DNA from: Catonia carolina
Taxonomy: Eukaryota > Arthropoda > Insecta > Hemiptera > Achilidae
Direction: 5' to 3'
Assembly: GCA_035578175.1 (NCBI GenBank)
Contig: JAQMRL010000004.1
Location: 40,381,401-40,445,400, forward strand
DNA length: 64,000 nt
Below are positions 45,346 to 58,700 of this stretch, one piece after another. Position numbers and translations under genes: made by a program. The notes beneath the pieces were generated by a model. That model saw only the letters and a program-made list of their open reading frames with translations, did no database searches and was not told the DNA's origin. Positions within the stretch are counted from its first letter, which is position 1, and each line of letters opens with the position of its first letter.

Positions 45346-45579
45346 TGTAAAATTTCATACCATTGTCATTGTTTTTGAAGTTTCTGTGAGGGTTTATGCT
45401 AAATTTTAAAGAAAATTGTAAAAAACCACCACTTATAAAGCTGTGATAAAATCTCTTAAGGCAAAAACTGTGCACATACATGTTATATTCACAATCTTTA
45501 AAAGGAAGTTTATGGAGACAACATTATTAATGAGTTGTATTTTGAAAATATTTATTTTACATTCCACTGTTTTATAAAT

Positions 45580-45705
45580 AGCTGCTGAATACAGATGATG
45601 AAGGTTGGTATATAAAAAATATGCCAGACCTGCCCGGGAATCGAACCCAACTCCTGACAGAAGCCAATTGTACTGATCACTACTCCACAGGCCAGCCTTT
45701 GGGAC
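45580..45705 (-). repeat. tRNA-derived SINE
   Basis: The - strand GCTGGCCTGTGGAGTAGTGA, ACAATTGGCT, B box GGGTTCGATTCCC and GGGCAGGTCTGGCATAT. Closely related to 9143-9302. Confidence 0.8.
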
Positions 45706-45849
45706 TGGAGTAAAAACTTTAACAAGGAAGGAAGAACGTTCATGATTGACAAGCATTTAAAGCACATGTCTGTTACTATGAACAAAATGCTGAGTTCAGT
45801 TGACCAACCCATAAAGAATGATTGGCATATCAAACTTAAAATCCATACT

Positions 45850-46900
45850 ACTGGTTTTATGGCTTATGGAACCACTAGTAATGAAGGTACATATTGCGAA
45901 AAATTAAAAAAATTATGATTTGAAATCAAAGATGAGATAGTCCAGCCACATCATTCTCATTCCACTTCCATACACAGATGTCAAGCCCATATGGAGATTA
46001 TTTACACAGTTTACCAATATAAATAAGGTAAAATTGACCAAAGCGTATCAACATTTAATGAAATAAATTCTCTACAATAATACTAAGTCTAATGCGACTT
46101 GATTAATGAAAAACTGAAGCAAGAAATTTTCAATCACCCACAATACAACTCAGACTGTTTAATTTTTCGCAGGAATAAAATTTCAAAATTATGATCTGAA
46201 AGGAGATGGACTGACGACAAAGGAATAATGAATCAGGGATAGAAAAACTCATCACACTTTTGACAAAGTTTATATTTAGTTTTAAAGATTTTTATTAAAC
46301 AAATAAATTTTTTCCAAAAAATACTTTAATTGATTCTTAACATCAAAACAGGTACTACTTTCCAGACATCCCACCAAAATGTAAGAACACTACATGACCA
46401 TTCATAAATCTACTTTCCAATCTTATAATAATAAAATTAGGAACTGATTAATTCTAATAATTTTTTCACATAATATTTTAGATTTTACTGCATATGCAAG
46501 CATGGATAATACTTTAAAAGAGGCAACAATAATCACAGTAGATTCAAAAATAGAATGTAACAGACATATTAAACAACAATATATAATAACACTGAATATA
46601 TAAATATTTTTAAAAAACTGAAACTATAAAATATATTTAGATAAATAACAATACTTTACTATGAATACAAATTTAATATTTAAGCTAACAATAAAATTTA
46701 AAGGCCATTCAACATTTTTATAATTATAAAAATTCATAGAATTATTTAGCAATAATACTTACAACTACATTTATACAGCAAACAACAAATGGCATCAACT
46801 CCGTACAATTTTATAAAGTAAAACAGTTGTTTTTTTATTATACTTTCTGTATAAACAATGTTTGCATAACTCTATTGTAACAACAAAAGCTTTCATTATA
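45850..46900. other. intergenic, nothing recognised
   Basis: AT-rich DNA with no open frame or repeat match that I can support. Confidence 0.45.
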
Positions 46901-46923
46901 ACAAAGTTCTTTGGCAAAATATA

Positions 46924-47160
46924 ATGTTCAAATGGTTCGGGAGCTACTTTATTTACCAGATGGTACTGTGTGACTTCTGGCTCTTTCCTACGCTCAAAAT
47001 GTTTTCAAAAGGAAAACAATTCGAGTCTACAGAAGTCATAATGGAAAACGCAACAAACAGCCTAATCAGTGTACCTAAAGAAGCTTTCAAGAAATGCTTC
47101 CAACAATGGGACAAGTGTGTGGAATCTGAGTGTGACTACTTTGAAAGGGTAAATTTTAGA
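46924..47160 (+). pseudogene. mariner transposase C-terminal fragment
   Basis: The + frame encodes LCDFWLFPTLKMFSKGKQFE, STEVIMENATNSLISVPKEA and FKKCFQQWDKCVESECDYFE. This is the conserved C-terminal region after the third catalytic Asp of mariner transposases. The upstream catalytic part is absent and no TIR pair was located. Confidence 0.82.
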
Positions 47161-47249
47161 ATAATTATTAAAAAAATGTTTATTTTAAAAAGTAGATACT
47201 TTTTGAACAGAACTCATAAATCAGAGATTCAACTGTCTTGAAAAAAAAA

Positions 47250-48071
47250 CGATTTGATTTTTACAAAAATTAAGAGTAATTTTTTGAAATTTTTAGGAAT
47301 GAAACTGAATGAAATAAAAGATTATTAGGTGTAAAATAACAGACCATGTGATCGTTAAAATCGCATTTCTCATTGGGTTAAAGAGTGATACAGAAATCAC
47401 TAATGGTTTATGCCATACGTCAAATGAGACACATCGTCTCATGAAAAGGATTTTTTAATTTACATAGCTTAGTAAGGCCTCCTTATTACTTAAACAATAA
47501 CTACAATGTTCAGGCACCATTATTAATGATCTATTTTTATTTATTCCATATTAACTGATTAATTATTAGTGGCTTTAAATGGGTTATTAAACCATTACCA
47601 AAATTTTTTCTGGTATAAAAATTTTGTAGCCAGCTAAAATCATTTCTGATAAGCCACAAAGATTTAAAGTTATAATATATTACTGTTTTATTTTAAAAAA
47701 TCAACTCAAAATAAAGTCTCCAACACAATTATCCATACAACAACTACTGTCGGACATATTTTAATTTAAATTTTATAAATTATATAATTCCATTTAATTA
47801 TAAATAAGTTATACATAATTGTTCATTAAATTAATACTTATTTAAATACGCAATATAAATATTTATAAAATATTAAATAAAGATAATACAACTGGCAATT
47901 ACATTAATACCTGTAATCTGGACAGCTTTTGTCATGGTGAGATTGAACAATTTTTTTTTAACTTAATTTTAATTAAAAATTCTAAAGATTATATTGAGAA
48001 TTTAAAAAAACATGTACACAAAATTTCTGAAATATCATCTAGAATGAATATAAAATGTTAAATTACAACTA
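47250..48071. other. intergenic, nothing recognised
   Basis: AT-rich filler between the mariner fragment and the next TIR element. Confidence 0.45.
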
Positions 48072-48694
48072 CAGTAAAACCCCGGTTAACTGCAATATAG
48101 CGGATGGACCTAATTTTGTAAATGCGAAATTCTGGATAACGCAGACATACTTTTACAGTTTAAAAACAGTTAAAGTGAACAGGCAGTATTTCTCACAACT
48201 GTTTATTAGTGTACATAAAAACAAAAGTACACCAATTTCAAGGAAATGAAATTTAATACTTTGTAGTAATTAATATTTACTACATCTGTTTTCAATTATT
48301 TACTGTCATTATAAAAGTCAGAGGTTTTTGATGAAACCGTTGTCTTGTGGCAATAACACACCATCGTAGAAGCATATGTAGGATTAAGGTTTAATTCCTG
48401 GAAAAACATAATGAGCCTTCTATGGTATACATTAGATAATTTCATTACTACAGATAAACGATGGTTCAACATATGTATTAGTAAACGAATTACCAGTCTA
48501 GTAAAACCTTACATTGGTAATTTATTTCATTTTCTTATACTATACCTTAATATACGCTAAGTAGTTAAGTGTTTTACTGTACGTATAAACAATACTGAGA
48601 TTAAGTAATCACCAAGTTAGAAAAAGTTTTTAGGATCCATTTCGGTTAAGCCGGGTTACGGTTGACCAAGGTTTGAATAAGCGAGGTTTTACTG
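48072..48694. mobile_element. pogo/Tigger-like MITE
   Basis: CAGTAAAACCCCGGTTAACT at 48072 and the inverted AATAAGCGAGGTTTTACTG ending at 48694, flanked by TA. Non-coding. Confidence 0.82.
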
Positions 48695-49699
48695 TACATA
48701 AAAAACAGAAATAAAACATTCTTTTTTACATATTTTCTAAATGTCAAAAAATTACTATTAAACCCTTACTTAGTCTTTGATCAGTCAGTCAGTCATGGTG
48801 TACAAATAATAATGAATAGCTTAAAATGCACTTAACAACAGTCCAGTAGATCTAAAATTGATTCTAAGATTCAGAATGTCAACATGTATGTAATTCACCT
48901 CAGTGTTTTGGAGTCCCATGTGATAACCTGAGATTAATTACAGTTTTAACTTTTCTTACAACTATTTTCTCTTAAACATAATCAAAATAACATGAACAAA
49001 GCTTGATCATTACCAAATACTTTGGTTTTAATGCGTTAAATTTCCAGATCTTAACTACAAATTGAATCTAGGACCTTTGCATTAGAGTTTAGTGTCAAAC
49101 AAATGTATCACGCAGGTAACCAAAATGAATGTAATTTTTACTTTAACATATCAAATAATATGAAATATATTCTACGAAGGGATTATCTGGTGATAGTCAT
49201 TACAGTGACTACTTTTCAGATCTTAATTTTTAAGTACTATGTTGTAAAATATTAACAAATTTATTACGTGATTTTATTTCTGTTTTCTTTTGACGTTTTT
49301 AAGTACTATAATTTTCAACTTAATAATATTACATATTAAAAATAATTATAATAATTGACATTAATAACGCACCATAGATTTCATAAATTTTACAAAAATA
49401 TAATTAAAAAATAGATTACAGAAACAACTGAGATATTTAAGCTTATCATACCTCTTTAGAAATACTTTAAATTCTTTATCCCTGTGAGATTCACACCAAC
49501 ACAAAGAAATACAAAAAGAAATGTTTATTTATTAATATGAAAATCATAAAATTTGATTTTTTTTTTATTCAGTCAAACTTAAGTTAAAATATATAAATAT
49601 ACACATCCAATAATTCTTTGTTCACAATGAGTAAACATTGTAAGTAAAATTCTTTAGTATAACTTCTTCAACTCCATACTTCAGCAGAGTTCGATTTAA
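48695..49699. other. annexin 3' flank
   Basis: Contains the probable annexin 3' UTR (right part). A possible decayed SINE head lies near 49060-49120 on the - strand. No gene otherwise. Confidence 0.45.
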
Positions 49700-49750
49700 T
49701 TAAGAAATGAGAGCAATGAGTGCTTTCTTGTAATCACCTGAACAGTCCTC
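49700..49750 (-). CDS. AnxB11: annexin terminal exon
   Basis: 51 bp after acceptor aattgcag. It encodes [16 protein letters not shown] and stop TAA at 49702-49700, the canonical annexin C terminus (family GDTSGDYKKLLLALV). It is too short to stand out as an open frame and was found by matching the expected ending to an in-phase splice site. An AATAAA-like signal on the - strand lies near 49525-49535, about 170 bp past the stop. Confidence 0.88.
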   Translation of the reverse strand, partial: EDCSGDYKKALIALIS

Positions 49751-52700
49751 CTGCAATTAAAAACATTTATATGTAAAGTAAATGTAATAATAAAAGTCCA
49801 CTAGAACGTATCATATAGGATTGTAACCTACCGACACATGCAAATAAATATTCTTTGTATAGATTAGCATTGGAAAACAACCACTAGACCTTTCTGTCAC
49901 AGGCCAACAACGTAGCATGCCTTGCCTGTTCAATCAACAATTTGCCAACCAGAATATTTTGTAGGTGATGGCACACTCCGTGCATGATATGCGTCGTTAC
50001 CAAATCGCATGTGCTCCCCATTGCTATCCTGTTCTACCACAAGACTACATAGTTCTTTGCTTGCCGATAGAAGAGAACTAAATGACTATCAAACAGGTAC
50101 AGTAAGGTTATCATTCCCGTTGTATGCGGTATAGAACGCTGTATCTGTTGTAGTGGGCATAGTAAAGATCAGAGTGTTTTTTTTTTTTTTAGCCTGACAC
50201 GGTCCTTATACAATCAAGGAACGATATGTTTTAGTGGGCAAAAACTTTCATGGATGGTGTTCCAGTAATGGACACATTCCAAAAAAAAAATTTTAATTAA
50301 GGTTAACGTAACAAGTATACTCTGTCCCGAATTGTCTTCAAAGTTTCAGTCAATTTTTTTAATGTAAATCTGTACTTAAGCTGTTCATATTTCGTCCGCT
50401 TACGTAAAGAGCATTTATATGAGTTAACCATGTGTTATGACTTGCTCATTTTAATGCTTAATAACAAACAAAATATTAGTTTTAATTATTGGTTATAAAA
50501 CATAATCTTTTCTTTACTTTTTTTAATAGAGGGGTGTCCATAACTAGTACAATAAAACCACTCCAGTATCAGTAATGGCCATCCAGTGTCCATTATTGGG
50601 TCAGAGTTGAAATTTTATTTTTTTCATAGTAGACTAATTTAGACAGTTTATCAACATTTAATTTTAATGTCCATCTGAGACAAATTAAGTTTTGACTATC
50701 CTACCCAGTAATGGACACATGGTGTTCATTATTGTCGTTTATGCTACCTCGTATCGGCTTCTGTTTACATTTCATTTCAAACACGCCACTTAAAAACCAA
50801 CATACACATGAACAGATGCTTAAAGACACATCTCACAGAAGCTGCCAAAAACAATAGCTTATCAAGGATAACATTACACAACAAAATATCAGGGTAACAC
50901 CCAAAAATACAAAGGGGGAATCTAAAAAACCTGGACTGAGTGTGCGCTGCACACTCACCCGCTTGATGGAGCTAGTACAGACCTTCAACAAACAAATGCT
51001 CATATGGCATCAGTTAGTTAATTTATTAACGTTTTATCGTAGTGTTGTGTTTCTCTTACTGTTGTTATGTTCTGCCTGTGACATTACGGCAGATTTAAAA
51101 GAACAAAGAGTGTCTTTGAAATTTTGTTTCCTGCTTGAAAAATCGGCCATGGAAGCTGATTCGATGCTTCAACCAGCTTTCAAGAAGGATGCTATGACCC
51201 ACACACAAGTATTCCAGTCGTTTTGGATGCTTTAAACATGGTGAGATGAGTGTTAAAGGCCATCTTTGTTCTGGGCGCCCTTAAACATCTCAAAATGATG
51301 AGAATGTTGAAAATTTCCGCCAAAAAATCAACGAGGATCGTCATTTTATGATCGATGAAATTTCAGAAGAGACAGGCGTGAGTTGGAGCTCATGCCAACA
51401 GATTTTGACTGCGGATTTGCAAATGAGACGTGTTGCTCCTAAATTTGTTCCTTGCCTTCTCAAACAGGATCAACAAAACAATCGATTGAATTTGAGTCAG
51501 GACTTGAAAAAAGAGATTGAAAGTGATCCAAACTTTTTGGCCAAAGTCATTACAGGCGATGAGAGTTGGTGTTGCGGGTATGACCCAGAAACCAAGCAAG
51601 CGTCAAGATAACAAAAGACTGGCTTGATACTTTACAAGGTTGCAGAGAGGCTGAACACAAAAACCGTAAGAGAAACACAACACTATGATCAAACGGTAAC
51701 CTACAAACTGATGCTGTCTGGGCAGTTGATTGTTGAAGGTCTCTACTAACCCCATCTAGTGGGAAAACTCTTCACTAAGTCTACAAATGGCAGTGCATAC
51801 TCAGTTCAGGTTTTTTTGGGTCCCCGTTCATAGTGTGGGTTCACAACATCCTTTTCATTTACTTTTGGTTCATAAAACTTAAGCAAGATCTACTATAGAC
51901 ATAGGCACAAAAACCACAATGCAATATCTTTTAACAACCGAAAATTGCACGCAAAACATTTTTGGACCTATGTTGTACTTAGAAAAAGTATGTGTGGTTT
52001 GAAACAGAGAAAGTATTGATGTCAATAAACCTGTTCAAATCAGGAAACAAAAATTAAAAATTTCAAAAACACTTTTTAATATCTTTGACTCTCCTCAAAA
52101 ACAAATTAGTATAATTCTTCAGTACATTTTTATAAAAAATAACAGAACAGTTAAGATAATAAATAACAGTTAATTTATTCATAACAATGTCACTTACCTT
52201 GATGAAATCTTCAAGAGAACTTCCATATTTGGCAGCAAAGCTCTGTTTTATATCACCCATATCGATCTCGCAGCGAATACCAACAATTCTTTGTAATGTG
52301 CGATCATTGGTACCCATACCTTTCATGCTCTTATACAATCGTTCAGCAAAATATCCTGGTCTGTCACGCACAGAGTTTACTGCAAAAATAATTTTTTAAT
52401 ATTATTACAATAACAAACGTTACATGTGGAAACAAAATTTTTAAAACAAATTAAAAATACTGCGATGTTGTAACTGTTATGCCTGATTTTAATTAATTTT
52501 TACTTTTTCTTGCCTTTATGTTATATAGGAAGGAAAATATTGTTTTCGTGTTAATTTTTTGAAATCAAGTTTTCACCAGATCTACATGTTTTCAGACCCC
52601 CTGAACCCAAAAAACGTGTTTTTAGTGATTTGTCAGTGTGTGTGTGTGTGTGTGAACAGAATATCTCAAGAACAGAACATCGTATGAACTTGAAACTTAA

Positions 52701-55700
52701 GTTAGATACCACTAGAGGACCCGACACGAACATTTTCATTAAAATTGGTCAATTGGAAGTAGTAGTTTATTCGTGTCATTTTTCACTTTTTGCGATTTTC
52801 TCAAAAACAGCTCCTATGATTTTTTTTTAAAATCGCCTCATTAACTAAATTTTTAATGCTCTACAAGATAGGGTAGATGCCATGTCTGCTGAAATTCTTG
52901 GGGTGGTTGTTTTAAGATAGGAAACGACTTCAATATGCATTTTAGCGCAAAAATGTATGATAAAAGTTGTAGAGAATTTAAAATCATACAACTTTTATTT
53001 CAAACATTTTTTTTTATATAGCGCTTAGTTTAGCAGTAATTAGCAATTTTCTGTTTTTTTCTCACGAAAACGTGTAAAAAATCGATTTGTTTTAAGATGT
53101 TGTGTTGTTTAGGTCAACAGCCGAAAGGCTGGTTTGAACATGTAGAGGTTTTACTAAGTAAAACGAGGAGTGAGGTGGTTTACCATTGCCTTCCTCACTG
53201 AGTGGAAAAGTACGCTTAACAGCATGCCGGGCCCTCTGAAAAGCACATATTTTCCACTCTGCAAATGACACCTTCACTTCATTCACCACAGGGTCTGGCT
53301 GTATAGTGAAATTTATTACTTTCAGAGAAGATAACTCTGACTAGTGTCTTTTACACCTCTACCTCTTCTGTTCTTAAATGATTCAGTCATTTAATTGGCT
53401 GACCATGTGATAAGAAACAGAACTATTTATTTTAGCCCTGCAACAAACAGATTGAGTGTAAATAATTTGACACTCCACCTGTCTGTTATGGGCAGCTGTT
53501 TTAAGATATCAGCCTTATTATGCATTTTACGACAAAAATGTATATAATCAAATTTCTAGGAAATTAAAAGATTTACAACTTTTATTTAGAATATTTTTCT
53601 CTAGAGCCTAGTTCAGCGTGAAAGAGTGATTTTCCATATTTTTAAACCAAACTAAGGTTGATTTTCATTTTGAATTTTTTACTTATGATTAAAATAAGGT
53701 TATGTTTATTGAGGTTAGTTTTTTGTTTATTTCTAATGTTTTATTACTAATCTTATGATTGTTCATTATGTGCATTGGAAAGAGAATGTCGTGTGAGCGT
53801 TTCACACCAGATTTTTAAACCTCTTATTGTCAATCATTTTATTACATTAGGTTATACCTACTTACTACTTAATGATTTTTAGATCTTAGGCGTAGGTATA
53901 GTATTACACAATTAGTAGATAAAACAGTAATTAAATTTACATTAAAAAAAATGTTCTCCATGAGTTTTCATATTTTTCAATGCTGTATAGTACCTATGAA
54001 ATATTGATTTGACCAACTATCTAAATTTCTGATAATATGAATCCAAGTTTTTTAAGGTTAATTTGGATAGTTGTATTAAGATTTTTAACAAAAGCTGACA
54101 AATAATACACATAGAGGAAACAAAAAAAGAATGACTTACTCAAGTCACAAAAACAGCTATGTTTAGATTTCATACACCAATAAAATATCGGTACAATGAT
54201 AACAATAACCTGAAGTTATAAGTGGAATTATCAACATTACTTTTGGAAAGAAAGCGATGTATAAGTAAAATTTTTGTAACTACAGTCCGCGGACAGATAA
54301 AACTACTATATTTAAATTTTGTAGCAAAGAAAAGGAAAATGATTGTAAATTTTAATAAAATAGGACTTTAGATAAAAAATTCATGTTTTAATCTTTCCTT
54401 TGCTTCAAACATACAGACTTAACTTAATTATCCTTTAACCAGGGTACCATAATTAACCTTTAACCAATGTAACATAATATTACCCTTTAATCAGGGTTGA
54501 CTTAATAATTTTTGAATTGATAACTTATTTTAACTTACCGATTGCTAACAGCCCTTCTTCAATATCACCAGAGAATTCATTCTTAATTGCTTTGGTGAAA
54601 TCATGACCTGTTAAACGTTGATACTCTTCAAAAACCTGTCTTAATTGTGGATAACTTCTTGAGCACAAAATTGCATTAAATGTTGATTCATCAGTACCGA
54701 GTGTTAGTTCACCTGTTAAAAAACAACATTTAAACTTAATAGAATCCTTCATATTAATTTACTTAAAAACATAACTAATTCAACAACAATAACTACTCTG
54801 TTGTCAATAATAACAATTAGATTGAGGCACCATTGGACTTGACTTGAGTGACCATGCGCCATTGGTTCCGTACCGGACTTAACTTGAGCTGCTATTTCAA
54901 GTTTCACACTTCAATTCTCACTTCGTTACTAGTAATCGAGAGAAAAACATGTCCGCAGTTCCTTGTATTATTACATTTGAGTTCTGAATTTTCGGAATCA
55001 GAATTCAAATTTCTTACTGCATGTATACTAAAAGCAACAAAGAAAAGGAAGTGGTTGTCTCTATATGTGAAAGTAACTCAAAAATCTTTACATCCGCATT
55101 CATTTTTACAAGCACGCATGCTGAAACAACACTACAGAATGCAAAACGATGGATGTGGAAGAAAAATGATGGCCACGTGGGGATAAATAGTGGAGGTGGG
55201 GGATACAGACTCAGGATGCAAACCAACATAGACTGGAGTCTTCCTAGCTCAAGAAGCTTTCTCCGATCCAGTCAGATCAAGTCAAGAAGCAATGGTACAC
55301 ATTCCATTTAAAATTACACGACTGGATTCGCTTCCAGACTTAAGTCAAGTCTGGAGCCAATGGTGCCTCATCTTTACACAACCACAGTCTGGCTTCCAAA
55401 ACTACCGAAAAGAAGAAAATCACGATATTTTAACCAAATAACATAGTTATTGTTTTTAGTAAACATTTCTGCTGTAAATATTTCCACTTAGATATCGCTA
55501 ATGCTTAGAGCAATGCTTATTATTAGTTTTGTAAAGTTTCCTTAATTTTTTTAAAGGAGTTTCCCCAAGAACACAATAATAATTGTTTAGGTCATTAGCT
55601 GAAAGGCTGGTTTGAACCGCTAAAAATTTGAATAAGTACAAGGAGCGAGGTGGTTTGCCATTGCCTTGCTCACCGAGTTGAAAAGTATGCTTATCAAACC

Positions 55701-58700
55701 CTCTGAAAATCACATATTGTCCACCCTCCAAATCACATTTTCATTTCATTCGAACCACAGGGTGTGCCTGTTTTAATGAAATTCATTACTTTCAGAGGAG
55801 ATAACTCTGACTAGTCTTTCACACCTCTACCTCTTCTTTTCTTAAATACTATAGTCATTTATTTGACTGACCGTATGATAAAAAAACAGAACTATTTCAA
55901 ATATCTGAGTTGTTTTAAACAAATTAAAACTAACCTGCACGAAGAAGTGCTTGTGCATCACTCTGGGCCGCAGCAGGGTCAATAATATAATTTTCATTTC
56001 TGTTACCCTGAAAAAAGATAAAAATTAATTAGATGCAAATACAATTAATACTTTATAAACATAAAAAATTGAACATGTTAACATTGATTTAAATAACGGG
56101 TAGAAAATACTGTTTCAACTTTCAATGGTTAGTTTCAATTCCTGGTAACAGCCTGTAAACCTCTCATTCAGATCCAACTAAGAAATAAGTTAGAGAAATA
56201 AATTTAACTGATGACCAAACCGTTATTTGTAAATGAAAAACAATTTTTATTTATCACTAAACAAGTTAAACTAGTAGAATTAATAAATATGGGTCAAAAT
56301 TGATTGAAAAAATTAGTATCAATCAAGGAGTGAAACAAGGGTGCAGTTTATCACCCACTTTATTTAACCTTATTTGATATGAATTACACTTTTTGCCAAT
56401 GGAAAAACAAGATTAGTTCAGGAATTAAGCTGAACAATGACATTTACCTGAACGCTTTACAGTTTGCGGATAATTGTGGATTGTGCAAGAGAATGAGGAT
56501 GTGCTCAGACATCGATGTTAGTTTGAAATGAATTATGCAAAAAATATATTTTCAACGTTTCCGTAAAAAATTTCCGTGACTGATGATAAAGATATACATC
56601 ATCAAAAATGGTTTTAATAAATTACTTTCGATTGTAGTGTTTTACATACTCTTGATAGTGGATCCACTGAAATCCGTAATGTGGGAAAGTCAAATCAATA
56701 CGCGAAAGGAAAATGAAAGCAGCAATAAAACATTAGTGACAAATTATAGTATTTTTACATTTGGATTAAAATACTAAAAGCACTTAAACCAAATACATCA
56801 TTAAAAAATTTAAATTACTAAAAACATTAAAGTTTTACCTGGCACAAAGATACAAGAAGTCGTCTGAATGAACCAGAAGTATCACCAGCCAAACAATCTT
56901 CCATTGACAAACCAAATGCTAAAAAAAAAAAACAATATTATAATTTTCAAATACAATAGCCCACAGGACCGAGCCATGGTTGAAACATAAAAATGGGCAG
57001 ATAATCCAAAATGTAAAATGTTTAATATTTTTGAGTATAGAAATCGCCTAATTGACTTCCCATTTCTTTAATAATAATGTATCAATCTATGATAAAGATG
57101 TATTAAAATGGTATATCAAATCCTTGTTTGGCATCATCAGTATGAAAAACCCTGGTAACTATAGTACATAAAATGAAGGATGAACCCTGTGTTTGGAACC
57201 GCGTATCTCATCAAGAAACATAAAAATTTCTGGTATGGTTCATTTTAAAGCTTGGTTTTTTGCAATTTTATTTTTATAAATTACTAAACACGGGAGTACA
57301 TAAGGCATGTTCTAGTGATTTGGAAACAAAATATGTACCCGTTTTTTAGCGCATTTTTCACTTAGTCCATGTTTCCAGCAGCTAGTGCCTCCCCTCCACC
57401 AATAAGTGGACTCGCCAGAGGGGGGTTTAAGCTACTGCACTGGCCCGTGAGTCGACACTCAACTACCAACTCCCGAACAGAGAAGAAGAAAGAAGAGCAA
57501 GCAAGAAGAAGAGCCCAGCCAAGATTGGATGCACCATCCCTGGTCTACACTACCAGCGGTGGACGCTCATTCCTGCACTGACCAGCCTTCGCCGACCTGG
57601 ACAGAACCACCTCGGTCACGCTCTATCAGCCGACCCAACACTGTGGGGCTCTGAGGGCCACCACTGTCACGCTCTCCCGTAGGAACCCAACTACTGCTGA
57701 GGGACGGCTAGGCCTGAGGGAACCCAGTAGCCGAGCCATCACTCTTCGGGCTCCACTTCTTACCTGTCAGCTCGCTGCTTCCAACCACTAACAACGGCCC
57801 TTTTCAGGACCAACCACAAAAAACACTCAGCCCTTTTCAGGGCCAACCAACACAATTAAACGACCCTTTTCTTTCAGGGCCACCAAACTCACAAGCAAGC
57901 TTTTGCCACGTGTTGTCGGCCCCAGTCAGCTACAAATTGCTTATAATCTTACAAAATGTAAAGGTCTGAAAATGATAATACCGTAAGGTTCCTATTATTA
58001 GGGTTCATTAGGTTATAAATAAGATTGGCCCAGAGAGTTTGAAAAAGGAGAGATGTACTGTGTATAGTTCTGTAATTCAGTAGAGTTTGAGTGGTCAATT
58101 TTGTGTTTTTAGAGAAAATTTTTAAATGAGTTTATACAGTTTAACATGGTCTGCCAGCTCCACCAGATATTGAGTGTTCATGAAGCGCTATCAACTTGTA
58201 TGAACTGGAAAAGCTCCTAACCATGGGCAGAGGCAGTTTGGGCTGGCATAGGTGGAGATCGACCAACCACCTTAGAAATAGAAATAGTATAATATCAATA
58301 AAACTTTTAATAATAAAAATTTAATACCACAACATACATATTTTTATAATAAATTATATAGGTTAAAGGAATAGGGAGTAAGTTATTTTACCCGACCAAT
58401 TCCTTACAAAACACATTACTTAATCTAAGAAGAAAGTAACAAAGCATTAAACTTACATCGTGAAAATTCATTTCGTATCATATGAATGTCACTGTTTGTT
58501 GCTGTGCATAATATTTCGATAATTGTTTCTTCATCAGTGCCAATTCCTTGAACGGCATCATAAATTGCTTTGGCCAAAATATATGAGATTGGTGTCATTA
58601 AAAGGACAATTAAATCTTCAAAATTTCCGCTTAATTCACTCTTCAAGTCTTTAATAAGATCCTATTAAACACATAAATATTGTACAACAAATTTTTAAAC

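Noticed and set aside
57369..57581. 70-codon open frame in the GC-rich island as a gene
   Set aside because: Lys/Arg/Glu run from a GAAGAAG microsatellite, no recognisable domain; higher GC content favours chance open frames.
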